IMG/VR virus record: IMGVR_UViG_3300021598_001024
Location: 1 to 28,368 of that record
From: a virus
Reading direction: 5' to 3' (one strand)
DNA length: 28,368 nt
The first letter of the stretch is position 1. Every line of letters starts with the position of its first letter. Below the pieces are notes generated by a model that saw only the letters and a program-made list of their open reading frames with translations, did not search any database and was not told where the DNA came from. Both the position numbers and the translations under genes were made by a program. Positions 1 through 7,805 of this stretch are shown here, piece by piece.

Positions 1-56
1 CCCGGCCGGGATACTTCCCGCTCAATCCGCTGTACGATTTTTTGTGCTTTAGCCAT
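1..56 (-). CDS. Small basic protein, N-terminal part (gene continues at right end)
   Basis: ATG at 56 begins a reading frame that runs off the left edge. It starts MAKAQKIVQRIEREV. The whole gene is present at the right end of the window (28199-28333) because of the 91-bp overlap. Its start overlaps the stop of the upstream 70-aa gene by 8 nt, which suggests translational coupling. See the full copy for description. Confidence 0.75.
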   Translation of the reverse strand, partial: MAKAQKIVQRIEREVSRP

Positions 57-91
57 TGGGCACAAGTTCTGTGGGTACGTCCGGGGGAACT
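1..91. repeat. Terminal direct repeat, left copy (circular overlap)
   Basis: These 91 bases are identical to the last 91 bases of the window. The copy cuts through two minus-strand genes: the end of the 70-aa fibre-associated gene and the first codons of the small basic protein gene. Collapsing the two copies gives a circular unit of 28,277 bp with intact frames across the joint. This fits an assembler overlap on a circular or circularly permuted genome better than a functional terminal repeat, but a real 91-bp terminal repeat cannot be excluded from sequence alone. Confidence 0.9.
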
Positions 92-261
92 CCGTTTACG
101 GGTCGGTAAAACAGACCCTCGGCTTCCTCGTACCAATCGCCAATGTATGTAATGCCTTCCACGTCCTCATAGATGTAGTCGTGGGGAAATGGATACGTGG
201 GTGTCTCATCCGCAAGGATGCGGTTTATGACGTATCCGTCTTTCATAATTGCGTAAATCAT
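49..261 (-). CDS. Small tail-fibre-associated protein, unknown function
   Basis: A 70-aa protein beginning MIYAIMKDGYVINRI. A longer reading is possible from a TTG at 288, but the ATG at 261 overlaps the stop of the upstream adhesin gene as TGATG, the coupling style seen throughout this genome, so I chose it. The pattern of a short beta-rich N-terminus (YAIMKDGYVINRILADE) followed by YIGDWYE resembles small proteins often encoded just after phage tail fibres. It may be a fibre chaperone or a short virion component. Function is inferred from position only. Confidence 0.65.
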   Translation of the reverse strand: MIYAIMKDGYVINRILADETPTYPFPHDYIYEDVEGITYIGDWYEEAEGLFYRPVNGVPPDVPTELVPNG

Positions 262-1229
262 CAAATTGTGTATTCGAGTACCAAACAAAATCCGCCCGAT
301 CCGTTGCCCCCTGAACCGCTCGTAAATCCATTACGTGTTCCACCTCCGCCACCTCCCGGTGCGCCATAGTTACCGCCCGCCCCTCCGTTGCCTCCGTTGC
401 CTGTAGGGTTGCCTGCCCCTGATGAACCGGAACAGCCGATGGAAATGGTTGGTGAGGATAGCATTATTATGGGTGAATGCGTCATACGATTTCCCGCATT
501 GGATGCTCCTGTGTTTCCGTTTCCACCCGGTTGCGCTCCTGCGCCCGCCGAATTCGCTGCAACCCCAGACCAGTTGTAAACTCTTGTGCCATTGGCTCCG
601 TTAGACCCCGCGTTTGATGAGTTTACCCCACCTCCCGGAGGTGCGCCTGGATTCACGGCAATGTTTTCAGCGGTCGAATCAAGGGCTTGTGTTGCCCCGT
701 TCTGCCCCGAAGTACCTCCTGACGCGCTATCCTTTCCGTTGCCTCCAACAATAAATGAAAAAGCCCAGTCGGGAGTAGAATTGGTTGCGCTCAAAGACAC
801 TACCGCTGCTCCTTGGCCGTTGTTGCGCGACCCATTCCCACCTTTTCCTAACACGTGCGCCCCAAAGGTTGTATCACCTCCTGCGCCGCCTGTGCCTCCT
901 AACGCATTGGAACCGGACAAACCCGTGCCTCCTGTGCCTCCTGCTCCGATGGTAATGGTTTCCGTTGCCCCTAAAGAGGATGCCAATAAATTAGCCCATG
1001 TAGCGCACGCTCCGCCGCCTCCGCCGCCTCCACGCGCCGCGATACCTGCGGCCGAAGTGCCTCCCGAACCGCCACCACCTCCGCCTCCTACGCACACTAC
1101 CTCCACCATAATTAAGCCCGATGGCTTTGTCCACGTAGCCCCTGCGGTGTATTCCCGTAGCGTGCGTGTAAGTGTTCCGCCGCCCCCACTTGGGTTATTG
1201 GCTGGCAACGCAAATTCTCCTACTGCCAT
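261..1229 (-). CDS. Glycine-rich tail-tip adhesin (receptor-binding candidate)
   Basis: A 322-aa protein with a short N-terminus, then a GATWTKPSGLIMVEV segment near residues 29-45. Phage glycine-rich domain proteins typically have such a segment just before the first glycine run. The rest alternates long Gly/Ala/Asn/Ser stretches (residues about 48-75, 95-130, 175-255, 270-312) with short hydrophobic strands. This composition matches polyglycine-II sandwich adhesins such as the T-even gp38 tip. The likely role is host recognition at the end of the fibre encoded immediately upstream. Its ATG overlaps the fibre stop as TAATG. The glycine loops, rather than a fixed fold, probably set receptor specificity. 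The receptor is unknown. Confidence 0.75.
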   Translation of the reverse strand: MAVGEFALPANNPSGGGGTLTRTLREYTAGATWTKPSGLIMVEVVCVGGGGGGGSGGTSAAGIAARGGGGGGGACATWANLLASSLGATETITIGAGGTGGTGLSGSNALGGTGGAGGDTTFGAHVLGKGGNGSRNNGQGAAVVSLSATNSTPDWAFSFIVGGNGKDSASGGTSGQNGATQALDSTAENIAVNPGAPPGGGVNSSNAGSNGANGTRVYNWSGVAANSAGAGAQPGGNGNTGASNAGNRMTHSPIIMLSSPTISIGCSGSSGAGNPTGNGGNGGAGGNYGAPGGGGGGTRNGFTSGSGGNGSGGFCLVLEYTI

Positions 1230-2917
1230 TATAGGTCAAATATATTCAGCGTGACCGTGATGCTCGCCGCTGGGAGGTTTGTTGAGTAAATCTTAACCGA
1301 CCCCGTGCTGCTGTCCGTACGGGGCAACATCTGCGCTGTCCGGATGGTGGCTGCGCTTGCGTTGTCGGGAATCACATTGACGATGCTCGTTGAAAGAATT
1401 GCAGCATCGGAAATGCTCGCCTCGTAAACTCCGGACACCAAAGACCACGCACCTGTAAGTACGGTCTTTCCGGTTACTTGGGTGGCCTTTTTGGTGGCGT
1501 AGGAAAGAATGCCGCTGCCGTTGGTTTGCAATACCTGGCCGTTTGTTCCGTTGCTTGTAGGCAGCGTGAACGTCACGTTAGACGCAAGCGTGCTATCTAC
1601 TCCAAGGGTCACATAGTTCGCTCCGTTATTGCTCGCCTCGTATAACTTAATTGTCGACCCATTCCCTGCATCTTGGGAAGCCACCTCAAGGTTGAAAAGC
1701 CGGGAAGTGTCAGAGTTAAATACGGCTACGTTTCCGGGAAGGTCGAAGATGCTTAAACTTTCACCATTCAAATCAATCAAACGCGGGCCTTGCAAGGTCA
1801 CATCGTCATTATCCAAGTTTGCGCTGTCAAACGTAATCGTGTCGGTAGTGCCATTGGTGGTGATGGTCATGCCACCCGCTTGCGCAAACGTGACCGTATC
1901 CGTGACCGTATCCGCTGCGACCGTGGTTTGGGTGGCTACCGCAAAGTTGCTGAACGCATTTTGGTTTACCTGCGCACCCGCCTCGATGCCATCTAACTTT
2001 GTTTTGTCGGCCGACGACATAGACCCTGCCGCCGATGTGGTTGCGGCTGTGATGCTAATCGCTGGCGTAGTCCCTCCGCTGCTTACGATAGGAGCAGTTC
2101 CGGTAACTGAAGCCACGGCAGCACCCGCTGTGATTCCATCCAACTTGCTCTTATCCGATGCCGACATCGAACCCGCTGCAAGGGTGGTGGCTGCTGTGAT
2201 GCTGATTGCTGGGGTGGTTCCCCCGCTACTTACAATCGGGGCTGTGCCACTTACCGAGGCCACCGCCGCCCCTGCCGTTACGCTCGTGAGTTTGGTGCGC
2301 TCGGCAGAGGTAAGGAATAAGTTAGTCGTTCCTTGGGTGATGCCATCCGAGGTTCCGGATAAATTACCGGTAGACAAAGACCGCCATTCCGAGGTGTGGG
2401 TGGCATCATCGTAAACAGCCACGTTCCCCGTCACCCCCCGCGCTACGGGAAGGGTGTAATCGTTTGAGGTAGGGCCAACCTTTAAAGCAGGAAACAGCGA
2501 TTGGCTCGGGCCGATGGTTGCCGCTGTTGTTCCGTTGACCGTAAAGACCGCTTTTTGATTCGTAGAATCGATTTCTAACTTGTTGCTCGTATCCACCTGC
2601 AAGCCGGTAAGGGTCGCCACTGGGTACTTCAACACGGCCTTGATAGCGTTAATGTTATTCTCCGCAGCCGTCAAATCCTGGTCAATCGAATCCCCCGTTG
2701 TGCCTACCCGCTTAATTTCCGTGCTGTCCAAAGACACCGTGCCCACCTCCCCGTTGACACTCACCACCGGGGCTTTGGTCATCAGGTTGGCGACGGTGAT
2801 TTTCTTGGAGGTTCCTAACGCGCCTCCGGCCGTGTCGGATACATCCACCAAATATGCCCAATCCCCGTTTGCCGGAGTAATCAGTTCTGTTTGGTCTGTG
2901 AGTTTACTTTCGGCCAT
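1229..2917 (-). CDS. Tail fibre protein with 49-residue tandem repeats
   Basis: A 562-aa protein rich in Thr, Ser, Ala and Val with almost no Cys, as expected of a beta-structured trimeric fibre. Residues 214-262 and 263-311 are two near-identical 49-residue repeats containing GTAPIVSSGGTTPAISI and SKLDGI motifs; a partial unit precedes (SAERTKLTSV) and follows (KLDGIEAGAQVN). The N-terminus (ELITPANGDWAYLVDVSD) resembles the virion-attachment end of such fibres. It lies between the head completion gene (2-nt gap) and the glycine-rich adhesin (1-nt overlap), so the two likely form one host-binding device. Assignment is by composition, repeats and position. Confidence 0.75.
   Translation of the reverse strand: MAESKLTDQTELITPANGDWAYLVDVSDTAGGALGTSKKITVANLMTKAPVVSVNGEVGTVSLDSTEIKRVGTTGDSIDQDLTAAENNINAIKAVLKYPVATLTGLQVDTSNKLEIDSTNQKAVFTVNGTTAATIGPSQSLFPALKVGPTSNDYTLPVARGVTGNVAVYDDATHTSEWRSLSTGNLSGTSDGITQGTTNLFLTSAERTKLTSVTAGAAVASVSGTAPIVSSGGTTPAISITAATTLAAGSMSASDKSKLDGITAGAAVASVTGTAPIVSSGGTTPAISITAATTSAAGSMSSADKTKLDGIEAGAQVNQNAFSNFAVATQTTVAADTVTDTVTFAQAGGMTITTNGTTDTITFDSANLDNDDVTLQGPRLIDLNGESLSIFDLPGNVAVFNSDTSRLFNLEVASQDAGNGSTIKLYEASNNGANYVTLGVDSTLASNVTFTLPTSNGTNGQVLQTNGSGILSYATKKATQVTGKTVLTGAWSLVSGVYEASISDAAILSTSIVNVIPDNASAATIRTAQMLPRTDSSTGSVKIYSTNLPAASITVTLNIFDL
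1985..2278 (-). repeat. Two tandem 147-bp repeats in tail fibre gene
   Basis: Units at 2132-2278 and 1985-2131 encode 49 residues each and differ at only a few codons. The in-frame length means copies can be gained or lost without breaking the gene, which would change fibre length. Confidence 0.8.
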
Positions 2918-2919
2918 AA

Positions 2920-3483
2920 TCAGTAGAGTTTGATGTTAGCCCCCAATGCAAACGCTTTGGTTTTGTTGGGCCACGGGTACGGAGGATACACGTTGATGCC
3001 GCTGAAGTAGTTTCTCACCGTCGGCACGATGTCCGGCCCCGTGTTCGTGTTGTACTCGGGGAACAGGGTCGTGTTGTACAGCAGATAGTCAATCATCTGC
3101 TCGCGGTAGAACTCTGCGATATGCGTAGCCGTATCCACTACGGGCTTGATGTCTTCTCGGCTCGCCGCGCTGCCCTGTTCGCTTGAGGGGACGCTCACCG
3201 CGTTGTTGGAGAAACGCACCCGCAGGACGTAAGCCATCTGCGCAAAGACAAACTGCACCAACGCAGGCTGGATGTAGTCCACCACCAGAGTTTGGTAGTT
3301 GCCTGTCAGCGTGTTGTTTTGGATTTTGGTCTTCAGGGCCGCGTCCAACTTGGTACCCAGGTAGGGCAGGATTTCTTTGGCCTGAACCATCACAATCACG
3401 GGGCGAATGATATTCTCATCCACCGCGCTTCCGAGGAGGGTGTCCTTCTTGACCTTCTCGGCCGAAACATATAGTGTTGCCAT
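2920..3483 (-). CDS. Head completion / connector protein (DUF6712-like)
   Basis: A 187-aa protein starting MATLYVSAEKVKKDT. An upstream in-frame ATG at 3498 would overlap the portal extension; the ATG at 3483 sits just after that stop and is preferred. The helical pattern (IIRPVIVMVQAKEILPYLGTKL, DYIQPALVQFVFAQMAYVLR, the central acidic/Ser linker, then HIAEFYREQMIDYLLYN) fits small neck proteins that I recall as DUF6712 in Bacteroidota phages. The C-terminus ends in a Pro/Tyr-rich tail (NVYPPYPWPNK). Located directly after the portal, it likely docks to the portal ring and prepares the head for tail joining. The function is inferred. Confidence 0.65.
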   Translation of the reverse strand: MATLYVSAEKVKKDTLLGSAVDENIIRPVIVMVQAKEILPYLGTKLDAALKTKIQNNTLTGNYQTLVVDYIQPALVQFVFAQMAYVLRVRFSNNAVSVPSSEQGSAASREDIKPVVDTATHIAEFYREQMIDYLLYNTTLFPEYNTNTGPDIVPTVRNYFSGINVYPPYPWPNKTKAFALGANIKLY

Positions 3484-3484
3484 T

Positions 3485-4138
3485 TTATTGCATTTCAATT
3501 GGTGCTATACCTTCCACTCCAGGCTGGGGGACATACGGGTTGTTGCCCACGCGCATCATCACCTCGTCCCATTCGTCGGCGGCAGGGATGTCGCCTTCCC
3601 AAGGCTCCCCTGCGTCCCCTTCGGGAGCGTAGATATAGATGAGTCTGTCCCACCAGTGGTAGCAGTTCTTGCCACCTTTCCATTCAAAAATATCGTAGGT
3701 GCTTTCGCCCTTTGCGGCGAACTCTCCGTTGATTCCGTCCGCGCTCATGTCGGCGATGTCCTCGTAGCGGTACTGCACGCCTTCCTCGGAAAGGGCCACC
3801 ATGTTCTGACAGAAATCCCTGCTCACTCCCGTTTTGCTGACGGCGGTGGAGTCAAACTGGCTGTAGGCATAGCGCAGAGCAAAGAAATATCCATTCGGAC
3901 TGATGACGTCGCCCCAGTCGCTGAACTCGGTGTGGTTGTCGTAGGACTCGAGCGTCGACGCGGAGTCGCTGAAAGACCGTCGGCTATTGATTCTGTGGTC
4001 GACCAAGGGTTCGGTCACTCGCTCGCGGCGGAACAGCCTCCATCCCGGAGGTGTCGGAGAGGCCTTGTCCGCGAGGAAATCTAACCACACTTCTGCTTGA
4101 CTATCTGAAATTCTCTCCGGTTGGAAACGACTGAAGTT
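3485..4138 (-). CDS. Portal C-terminal extension in -1 frame
   Basis: This 217-residue frame has no good independent start: a GTG at 4090 is the only candidate, and it overlaps the portal stop by 10 nt. Read back to a run of nine A on the minus strand (4137-4145), the frame is open and continues the portal without a stop, giving NFSRFQPERISDSQAEVWLDFL. Further on it contains SRDFCQNMV, YRYEDIADMS and STYDIFEWKGGKNCYHWW. I recall these motifs as parts of the C-terminal region of longer Bacteroidota portal proteins. A -1 shift would give a 587-aa portal. The alternatives are a separate protein started at GTG, or a homopolymer sequencing error that split one gene. Confidence 0.65.
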   Translation of the reverse strand, partial: NFSRFQPERISDSQAEVWLDFLADKASPTPPGWRLFRRERVTEPLVDHRINSRRSFSDSASTLESYDNHTEFSDWGDVISPNGYFFALRYAYSQFDSTAVSKTGVSRDFCQNMVALSEEGVQYRYEDIADMSADGINGEFAAKGESTYDIFEWKGGKNCYHWWDRLIYIYAPEGDAGEPWEGDIPAADEWDEVMMRVGNNPYVPQPGVEGIAPIEMQ

Positions 4139-5247
4139 TTTTTTTCCTCGTCCATAAAGGCGGCGGGGATGAGTTTCTTGAACTCCAAAGGCAGCGTGAT
4201 GTTCGCCGCAGAAAGTACGGGCCGGATGCCGTCGAGCAGGATTTCCTGGAAAGGCAGGATGACCGTCTTGAGCATCAACTCATAGGCATCCTTCATCTCG
4301 TCCGCGTTACTTCCGAATCCCGTATCCCCTCGCAACCCAAAGAGAAGAGGCGAGGTCACCCGATGGCCCGACAGCACCTTGAGGCTGACCTCTTTGGAGA
4401 GGTAGTCGTACAGGCGATGAGGGTCAGGGATGTTGAACGGCTCGACCGTCGGAGCGTTCTCTTTGTCGTCGTTGTAGACGATAAGCATCCTTCCTGCGTT
4501 TTCCGCCCCGCTGAATTTTGCGTTGATGGCACGCTCCATTTCCACCCGCTCGTCGTCCGTAGGCTGCCCGTTATTGAACGAAATCATCATCGAAGGGAAC
4601 AGGCCGTTCTTGATGCTGGCGAGGTGGTAATCGGCGATGTTTTTGTCCAACTCGATATACTTCGTCGAACCCACGTAATCCGGGATGCCGTAGTAGAAAT
4701 CGATGGGGCTGTAAACCTTGATATGAATCAGGTGCGAAGCGGCCGTGCGGTCGTCCGTGCTGAAAGCAGGGATGGGCTGTGGCTCGCTGCGGCCTGCGTT
4801 GACCTCCGCCCAGTTCGTCGAGTAGTAGAACGTGGGAACTTGGTCTTGGTCGTCGGCCTTTCCGCAACGCACGTACGAAGCAGGGACGTGATTGGTCTCT
4901 GCGATGGTGCTGCGGTCTTGGCTCCAAATCACTTGGAAGTAGCAGTTGCCGTACAACTTGAGGTCGTGGGCGGCACGCTTCATACAGTCCTTTTTAAACA
5001 GCCCCTGCAACTTAAGCCACTGGTCGACGTGGGCATCCTTGTCGGGGGAGTCCAACCCTTCCCCGTAAATCATGTCCCCGATGCCTTTGATGATGGCCGA
5101 ATTGATGGCCGAACTAATGTACAAGTCCTCGAGGTAGTAGGGGTAGGCGTTGTCGTCGCCAAAGAACGCCCACTCCTTGTTGTTCGTGATGAACGCGCTG
5201 CCTAACTCCGGCCCGTAATTGAGGACGCTTAATGAAATCTTAGTCAT
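4081..5247 (-). CDS. Phage portal protein (frame-0 product)
   Basis: A 388-aa protein with portal-like features: an N-terminal part with ISSAINSAIIKGIGDMIYGEG, a central wing with LKLYGNCYFQVIW and a long stretch SPIDFYYGIPDYVGSTKYIELDKNI, then a stem-helix region (LSGHRVTSPLLFGLRG, MLKTVILPFQEILLDGI). The portal forms the dodecameric ring at the packaging vertex and binds the terminase. The frame-0 product ends only 18 residues after an A9 run. At that run a phased A_AAA_AAA heptamer (4144-4138) could shift translation into the downstream frame. The start ATG overlaps the previous stop by 8 nt. Unusually, it lies after the capsid gene and far from the terminase. Confidence 0.8.
   Translation of the reverse strand: MTKISLSVLNYGPELGSAFITNNKEWAFFGDDNAYPYYLEDLYISSAINSAIIKGIGDMIYGEGLDSPDKDAHVDQWLKLQGLFKKDCMKRAAHDLKLYGNCYFQVIWSQDRSTIAETNHVPASYVRCGKADDQDQVPTFYYSTNWAEVNAGRSEPQPIPAFSTDDRTAASHLIHIKVYSPIDFYYGIPDYVGSTKYIELDKNIADYHLASIKNGLFPSMMISFNNGQPTDDERVEMERAINAKFSGAENAGRMLIVYNDDKENAPTVEPFNIPDPHRLYDYLSKEVSLKVLSGHRVTSPLLFGLRGDTGFGSNADEMKDAYELMLKTVILPFQEILLDGIRPVLSAANITLPLEFKKLIPAAFMDEEKKTSVVSNRREFQIVKQKCG
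4137..4145 (-). other. Candidate -1 ribosomal slippery site in portal gene
   Basis: Minus strand reads GAG GAA AAA AAA ACT in the portal frame. The heptamer A AAA AAA (4144-4138) is in the canonical X XXY YYZ phase, after portal codon 370. Slipping back one base gives AAC and enters the open frame that ends at 3485. I see no clear downstream hairpin, so a sequencing indel or strain-specific frameshift mutation remains possible. Confidence 0.5.
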
Positions 5248-5590
5248 CTACGTAGACGTGGTTAGGGCTTTGGGCGGGGTTGTACTCGACAAATGTACTC
5301 TCCGTCAGAGGGGTTCCGTTGCAGACGTAAGCCAAATGTCTCTGCAACAATGGCCCTGCTACGGTCTCATTTACTCCCACAATATACATCCCTTCAGGCA
5401 ACCCCTCGAAATCGTAAATGTACTCGGTAGCACGCTCGGTGACGCTGTTCACGTCGATGTCGAAGGTGAACGTCTCTTGAGTTACAAGATGCTTGAAATC
5501 GAAGAAGTTTCTGTCTCCCGCCAGGGCAGTCGGGTAGTACAAATAGAAGGTTGTATAGTTGTCTTTGCCTTGTGTTGTGATGAGTATCAT
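5240..5590 (-). CDS. Small structural-region protein, unknown function
   Basis: A 116-aa beta-rich protein starting MILITTQGKDNYTTFYLYYP. It contains the pattern YDFEGLPEGMYIVGVNETVAGPLL, which I recall from small proteins near head/tail connector genes of Bacteroidota phages. There is no signal peptide or membrane segment. It is the first gene after the terminator hairpin at 5604-5635 and overlaps the portal start by 8 nt, so it is probably co-expressed with the portal at a lower level than the capsid gene. Its role (connector, decoration or neck) cannot be decided. Confidence 0.6.
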   Translation of the reverse strand: MILITTQGKDNYTTFYLYYPTALAGDRNFFDFKHLVTQETFTFDIDVNSVTERATEYIYDFEGLPEGMYIVGVNETVAGPLLQRHLAYVCNGTPLTESTFVEYNPAQSPNHVYVDD

Positions 5591-5603
5591 GTCTCAAAGA
5601 TGC

Positions 5604-5635
5604 AAAAAAAGGGGCAGCACTTTTGCCGCCCCTTT
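5604..5635 (-). terminator. Rho-independent terminator after tail tube gene
   Basis: On the minus strand a 9-bp stem (arms 5624-5632 and 5611-5619, one G-U pair, 4-nt loop) is followed directly by seven T (5610-5604). The flanking A/T bases can lengthen the stem to 12 bp. It lies 19 bp beyond the tail tube stop and 14 bp before the next start. This is the best terminator in the window, and it sits inside the structural operon. Confidence 0.85.
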
Positions 5636-5654
5636 CCACTTGACCAAATCAACC

Positions 5655-6209
5655 TTATACAGCCGCAACCACCGCAATGCCATCAATGGCACTGAATGGG
5701 TTGGCTGCTGTTCCGGCTGCGCCATAGTAGCACATCTGACGTTCACGGCCCGTGAACTCCAGCGTGATACCTTTCATATCATTCATCGCAGTTCCTGAAG
5801 CAAAGGAACCGCTGGTCACATCCATGCCGTTACGCGCACCCAACAGATAGAGTTTGTCATCGTTGTCGAGTACCCAAATGTTTGGACGGCCATAGGTGAG
5901 GTTCTGTACCTCTTCGATGTCCGTTGCATCGGGATGCTGCAAAACGATAGTCAACTTTTGGCTGTAGTAGTACGTGCCGTTGTTGATGTCCGTAGAGATG
6001 CTGATGTCAAAATTTGACAACTCCGGCCGCAGTTGATACTCGTAGACGGACAAGTCCGACCCCGAGGTCACAATCGTGATGGTGTTGCCCGTGGCGACAA
6101 ATCCCGTTTGAGCGGGAATGTCCACGTAGTTTTGAATGTACACCTTACGGATGCCGCCTAACTGATTCTTACAATCAATTGAGCGGCCCGCTGTAATGTT
6201 ACAAGGCAT
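5655..6209 (-). CDS. Major tail tube protein (probable)
   Basis: A 184-aa protein starting MPCNITAGRSIDCKNQLGGIRKVYI. The dCK..GGI.KVYI opening, the middle block FDISISTDINNGTYYYSQKLTIVL, and the later blocks PNIWVLDNDDKLYLLGARNGMDVTSG and GITLEFTGRERQ form a beta-sandwich pattern that I recall for tail tube proteins of Bacteroidota phages. Placement right after the major capsid gene and before a strong terminator fits a second highly expressed virion protein. The tube subunits would stack around the tape measure protein encoded at 10742-12811. Alternative: a head decoration protein. Confidence 0.65.
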   Translation of the reverse strand: MPCNITAGRSIDCKNQLGGIRKVYIQNYVDIPAQTGFVATGNTITIVTSGSDLSVYEYQLRPELSNFDISISTDINNGTYYYSQKLTIVLQHPDATDIEEVQNLTYGRPNIWVLDNDDKLYLLGARNGMDVTSGSFASGTAMNDMKGITLEFTGRERQMCYYGAAGTAANPFSAIDGIAVVAAV

Positions 6210-6216
6210 CGTTCAA

Positions 6217-7215
6217 TTATGATACCCAAGTTGCACCAACAATGGCATCGGCAGCGATACGCGATTGCGTACCCAACGCGAACCGCATCACGATACGGAT
6301 GTTGTCCGAACCATCGTATTGGTAGGTCGGAATCCACTGGATGTCGGTTTGGTCGGTACCCACGTTCGAGCCATACACGAGGTTTTCCTTGTAGGTCAAC
6401 ACAATCGCATCGTCGAACATACCGGGGCAGACGTTGATGGGAACACCCATAAAGCCAATGCCGTCGAAGTTCTGCGCGGTTGCGAGGTTGTTGATACCGA
6501 GGTTGTTGGCAGTAACGCCTGCGCCCAAACCTGCGAGTTGCTGGCAGTACAGAGCGTAGGTCTTTTTGTTCACGTAGAACGCCAACCCTGGCTTGGACAA
6601 GATACCCGGCTTATCGGTTGCGGCCTTCGTGTACACCAAGTTGAACTGGGTGATGGCGTTCAGGTTCGTGATGGAAGTGATGTCTACCGTCGTGGCTCCA
6701 TTTAATGTGCCATTTGCAAAGTTCGTTGCATCAAAGGTTCCGTTCCCCGAAAGGAATCCTGCACCAAAGACGGTGCCGCCCTTCCACAGGTTATTTTCGA
6801 TGTTTTCAGCGGTCTTTGCTGCAACCTCGGCCAACGTAAAGTTGACAAACTCCGGGGTCATCACATTCGTGGTAGCCCGAGCAGTTGCTGCTCCGTGCCA
6901 TCCCGGATACACGGTCTTACGGCAAATTTCCTCATTCACCATGAGGTCTTTCAGCGTCAAAACCTTCTCACCGATGGTCAACGATGCGTTGTCATCAAAC
7001 GCACACGATGCTGCTTGCAGAGTGTCAGCCACGGTCAACGATGGAAGTACGGCCTTGTAATGGATGCCTTCCAAAACGGTCACAAATCCTTTGGCGACGG
7101 TATCGTTTGATTTCGTTGCTGCTGCCAAAATGGGGTACTTCAGTTCCCCTGCGTAGGTCGACGTTCCGGGTGCAATATCGAAATGCCGACGACGGGTGTT
7201 AATTCCAAAACTCAT
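6217..7215 (-). CDS. Major capsid protein
   Basis: A 332-aa protein starting MSFGINTRRRHFDI. Longer readings from upstream would overlap the scaffold gene in another frame; ATG 7215 lies just past the scaffold stop. The sequence is a typical well-packed capsid subunit: LTLKDLMVNEEICRKTVYPGWHG, then a helix (EFVNFTLAEVAAKTAENIENNLWKG), a glycine/asparagine loop, YTKAATDKPGILSKPGLAFYVNK, and a C-terminal beta region with GFMGVPINVCPGM and IVMRFALGTQSRIAADAIVG. It forms the icosahedral shell (HK97 fold by inference). Scaffold immediately upstream and tail tube downstream support the call. Confidence 0.8.
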   Translation of the reverse strand: MSFGINTRRRHFDIAPGTSTYAGELKYPILAAATKSNDTVAKGFVTVLEGIHYKAVLPSLTVADTLQAASCAFDDNASLTIGEKVLTLKDLMVNEEICRKTVYPGWHGAATARATTNVMTPEFVNFTLAEVAAKTAENIENNLWKGGTVFGAGFLSGNGTFDATNFANGTLNGATTVDITSITNLNAITQFNLVYTKAATDKPGILSKPGLAFYVNKKTYALYCQQLAGLGAGVTANNLGINNLATAQNFDGIGFMGVPINVCPGMFDDAIVLTYKENLVYGSNVGTDQTDIQWIPTYQYDGSDNIRIVMRFALGTQSRIAADAIVGATWVS

Positions 7216-7216
7216 C

Positions 7217-7792
7217 TTACAACCAATTTTTAAGTGCTGCAAAAACCCGGCTCTTTGCGTCTCCATCCTGCGGAATTGCAACCTGTGCATTCCGGCCTTG
7301 TGGGGCACGTGAAAGTTTCTGGGCGGCGGGTGCTGCGCCCATCTGTGCGAGTTGCTTACGCAATTCGACAATCGTAGCCCGCTGGCGACGAATCACATTA
7401 GCGGACAAATCGGTACGACCTTCTGAACCACGACGTCCTTCGCGGGACAATTCGCGACGCGACTGCGGCATACGCTCTTCGCGGCGGAAACGACGCTCCC
7501 GCGAAAGTTGACGTTCCCGACGTGCGCGTTGGAATTCACGCTCCCGACGGAGGCGTGATGCTTCGGTCTTTTGGGGCTGCTCGCCGCCCCCTGCGTTGAC
7601 TAAATCTTGTGCCATTTGAAACACTGCTTCGGCTTGTTCGGCGGATAGCCCCATATCCGTCAGGAGTTGAACAAATTGTGACTGGGAATCCGGGGCCGAT
7701 TCCTCAGTGGTGGTCTCGCTGGTTTCAGCGGTCTCCTCGGAGGCTACCTCCTCGAAGTTGCGGCGGTGCCGCTTAAAAAGTGTGCGTGCCAT
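7217..7792 (-). CDS. Capsid scaffolding protein (probable)
   Basis: A 191-aa highly charged protein starting MARTLFKRHRRNFEEV. Residues about 17-45 are Glu/Thr/Ser-rich, then comes a helix (QFVQLLTDMGLSAEQAEAVFQMA), then a long Arg/Glu-rich stretch (about residues 78-130) likely to be an extended helix or coiled coil. The C-terminal part has IVELRKQLAQM and ends DAKSRVFAALKNWL. Such composition just before the major capsid gene is typical of scaffolds that guide head assembly and are removed by the prohead protease. An in-frame ATG at 7870 is rejected because it overlaps the upstream gene. Confidence 0.65.
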   Translation of the reverse strand: MARTLFKRHRRNFEEVASEETAETSETTTEESAPDSQSQFVQLLTDMGLSAEQAEAVFQMAQDLVNAGGGEQPQKTEASRLRREREFQRARRERQLSRERRFRREERMPQSRRELSREGRRGSEGRTDLSANVIRRQRATIVELRKQLAQMGAAPAAQKLSRAPQGRNAQVAIPQDGDAKSRVFAALKNWL

Positions 7793-7805
7793 ATTTATTT
7801 GGGTC

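Noticed and set aside
1237-1244. TATATTTG box before the adhesin gene as promoter
   Set aside because: Lies inside the fibre coding end, only 8 nt from the start codon and without a -33 element; such boxes are expected several times by chance.
586-1254. Proline-rich plus-strand frame
   Set aside because: Mirror of glycine codons in the adhesin gene (GGN/NCC) and not a real proline-rich protein.
1985-2278. Tandem repeats as CRISPR-like array
   Set aside because: Repeats are in-frame coding sequence of a fibre, with no spacers between them.
261-2917. Diversity-generating retroelement target in the fibre region
   Set aside because: No reverse transcriptase gene and no template repeat were seen anywhere in the window.
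7216-7371. N-terminal extension of the capsid gene
   Set aside because: Overlaps the scaffold gene in another frame and reads as low-quality sequence; ATG at 7215 fits the gene layout.
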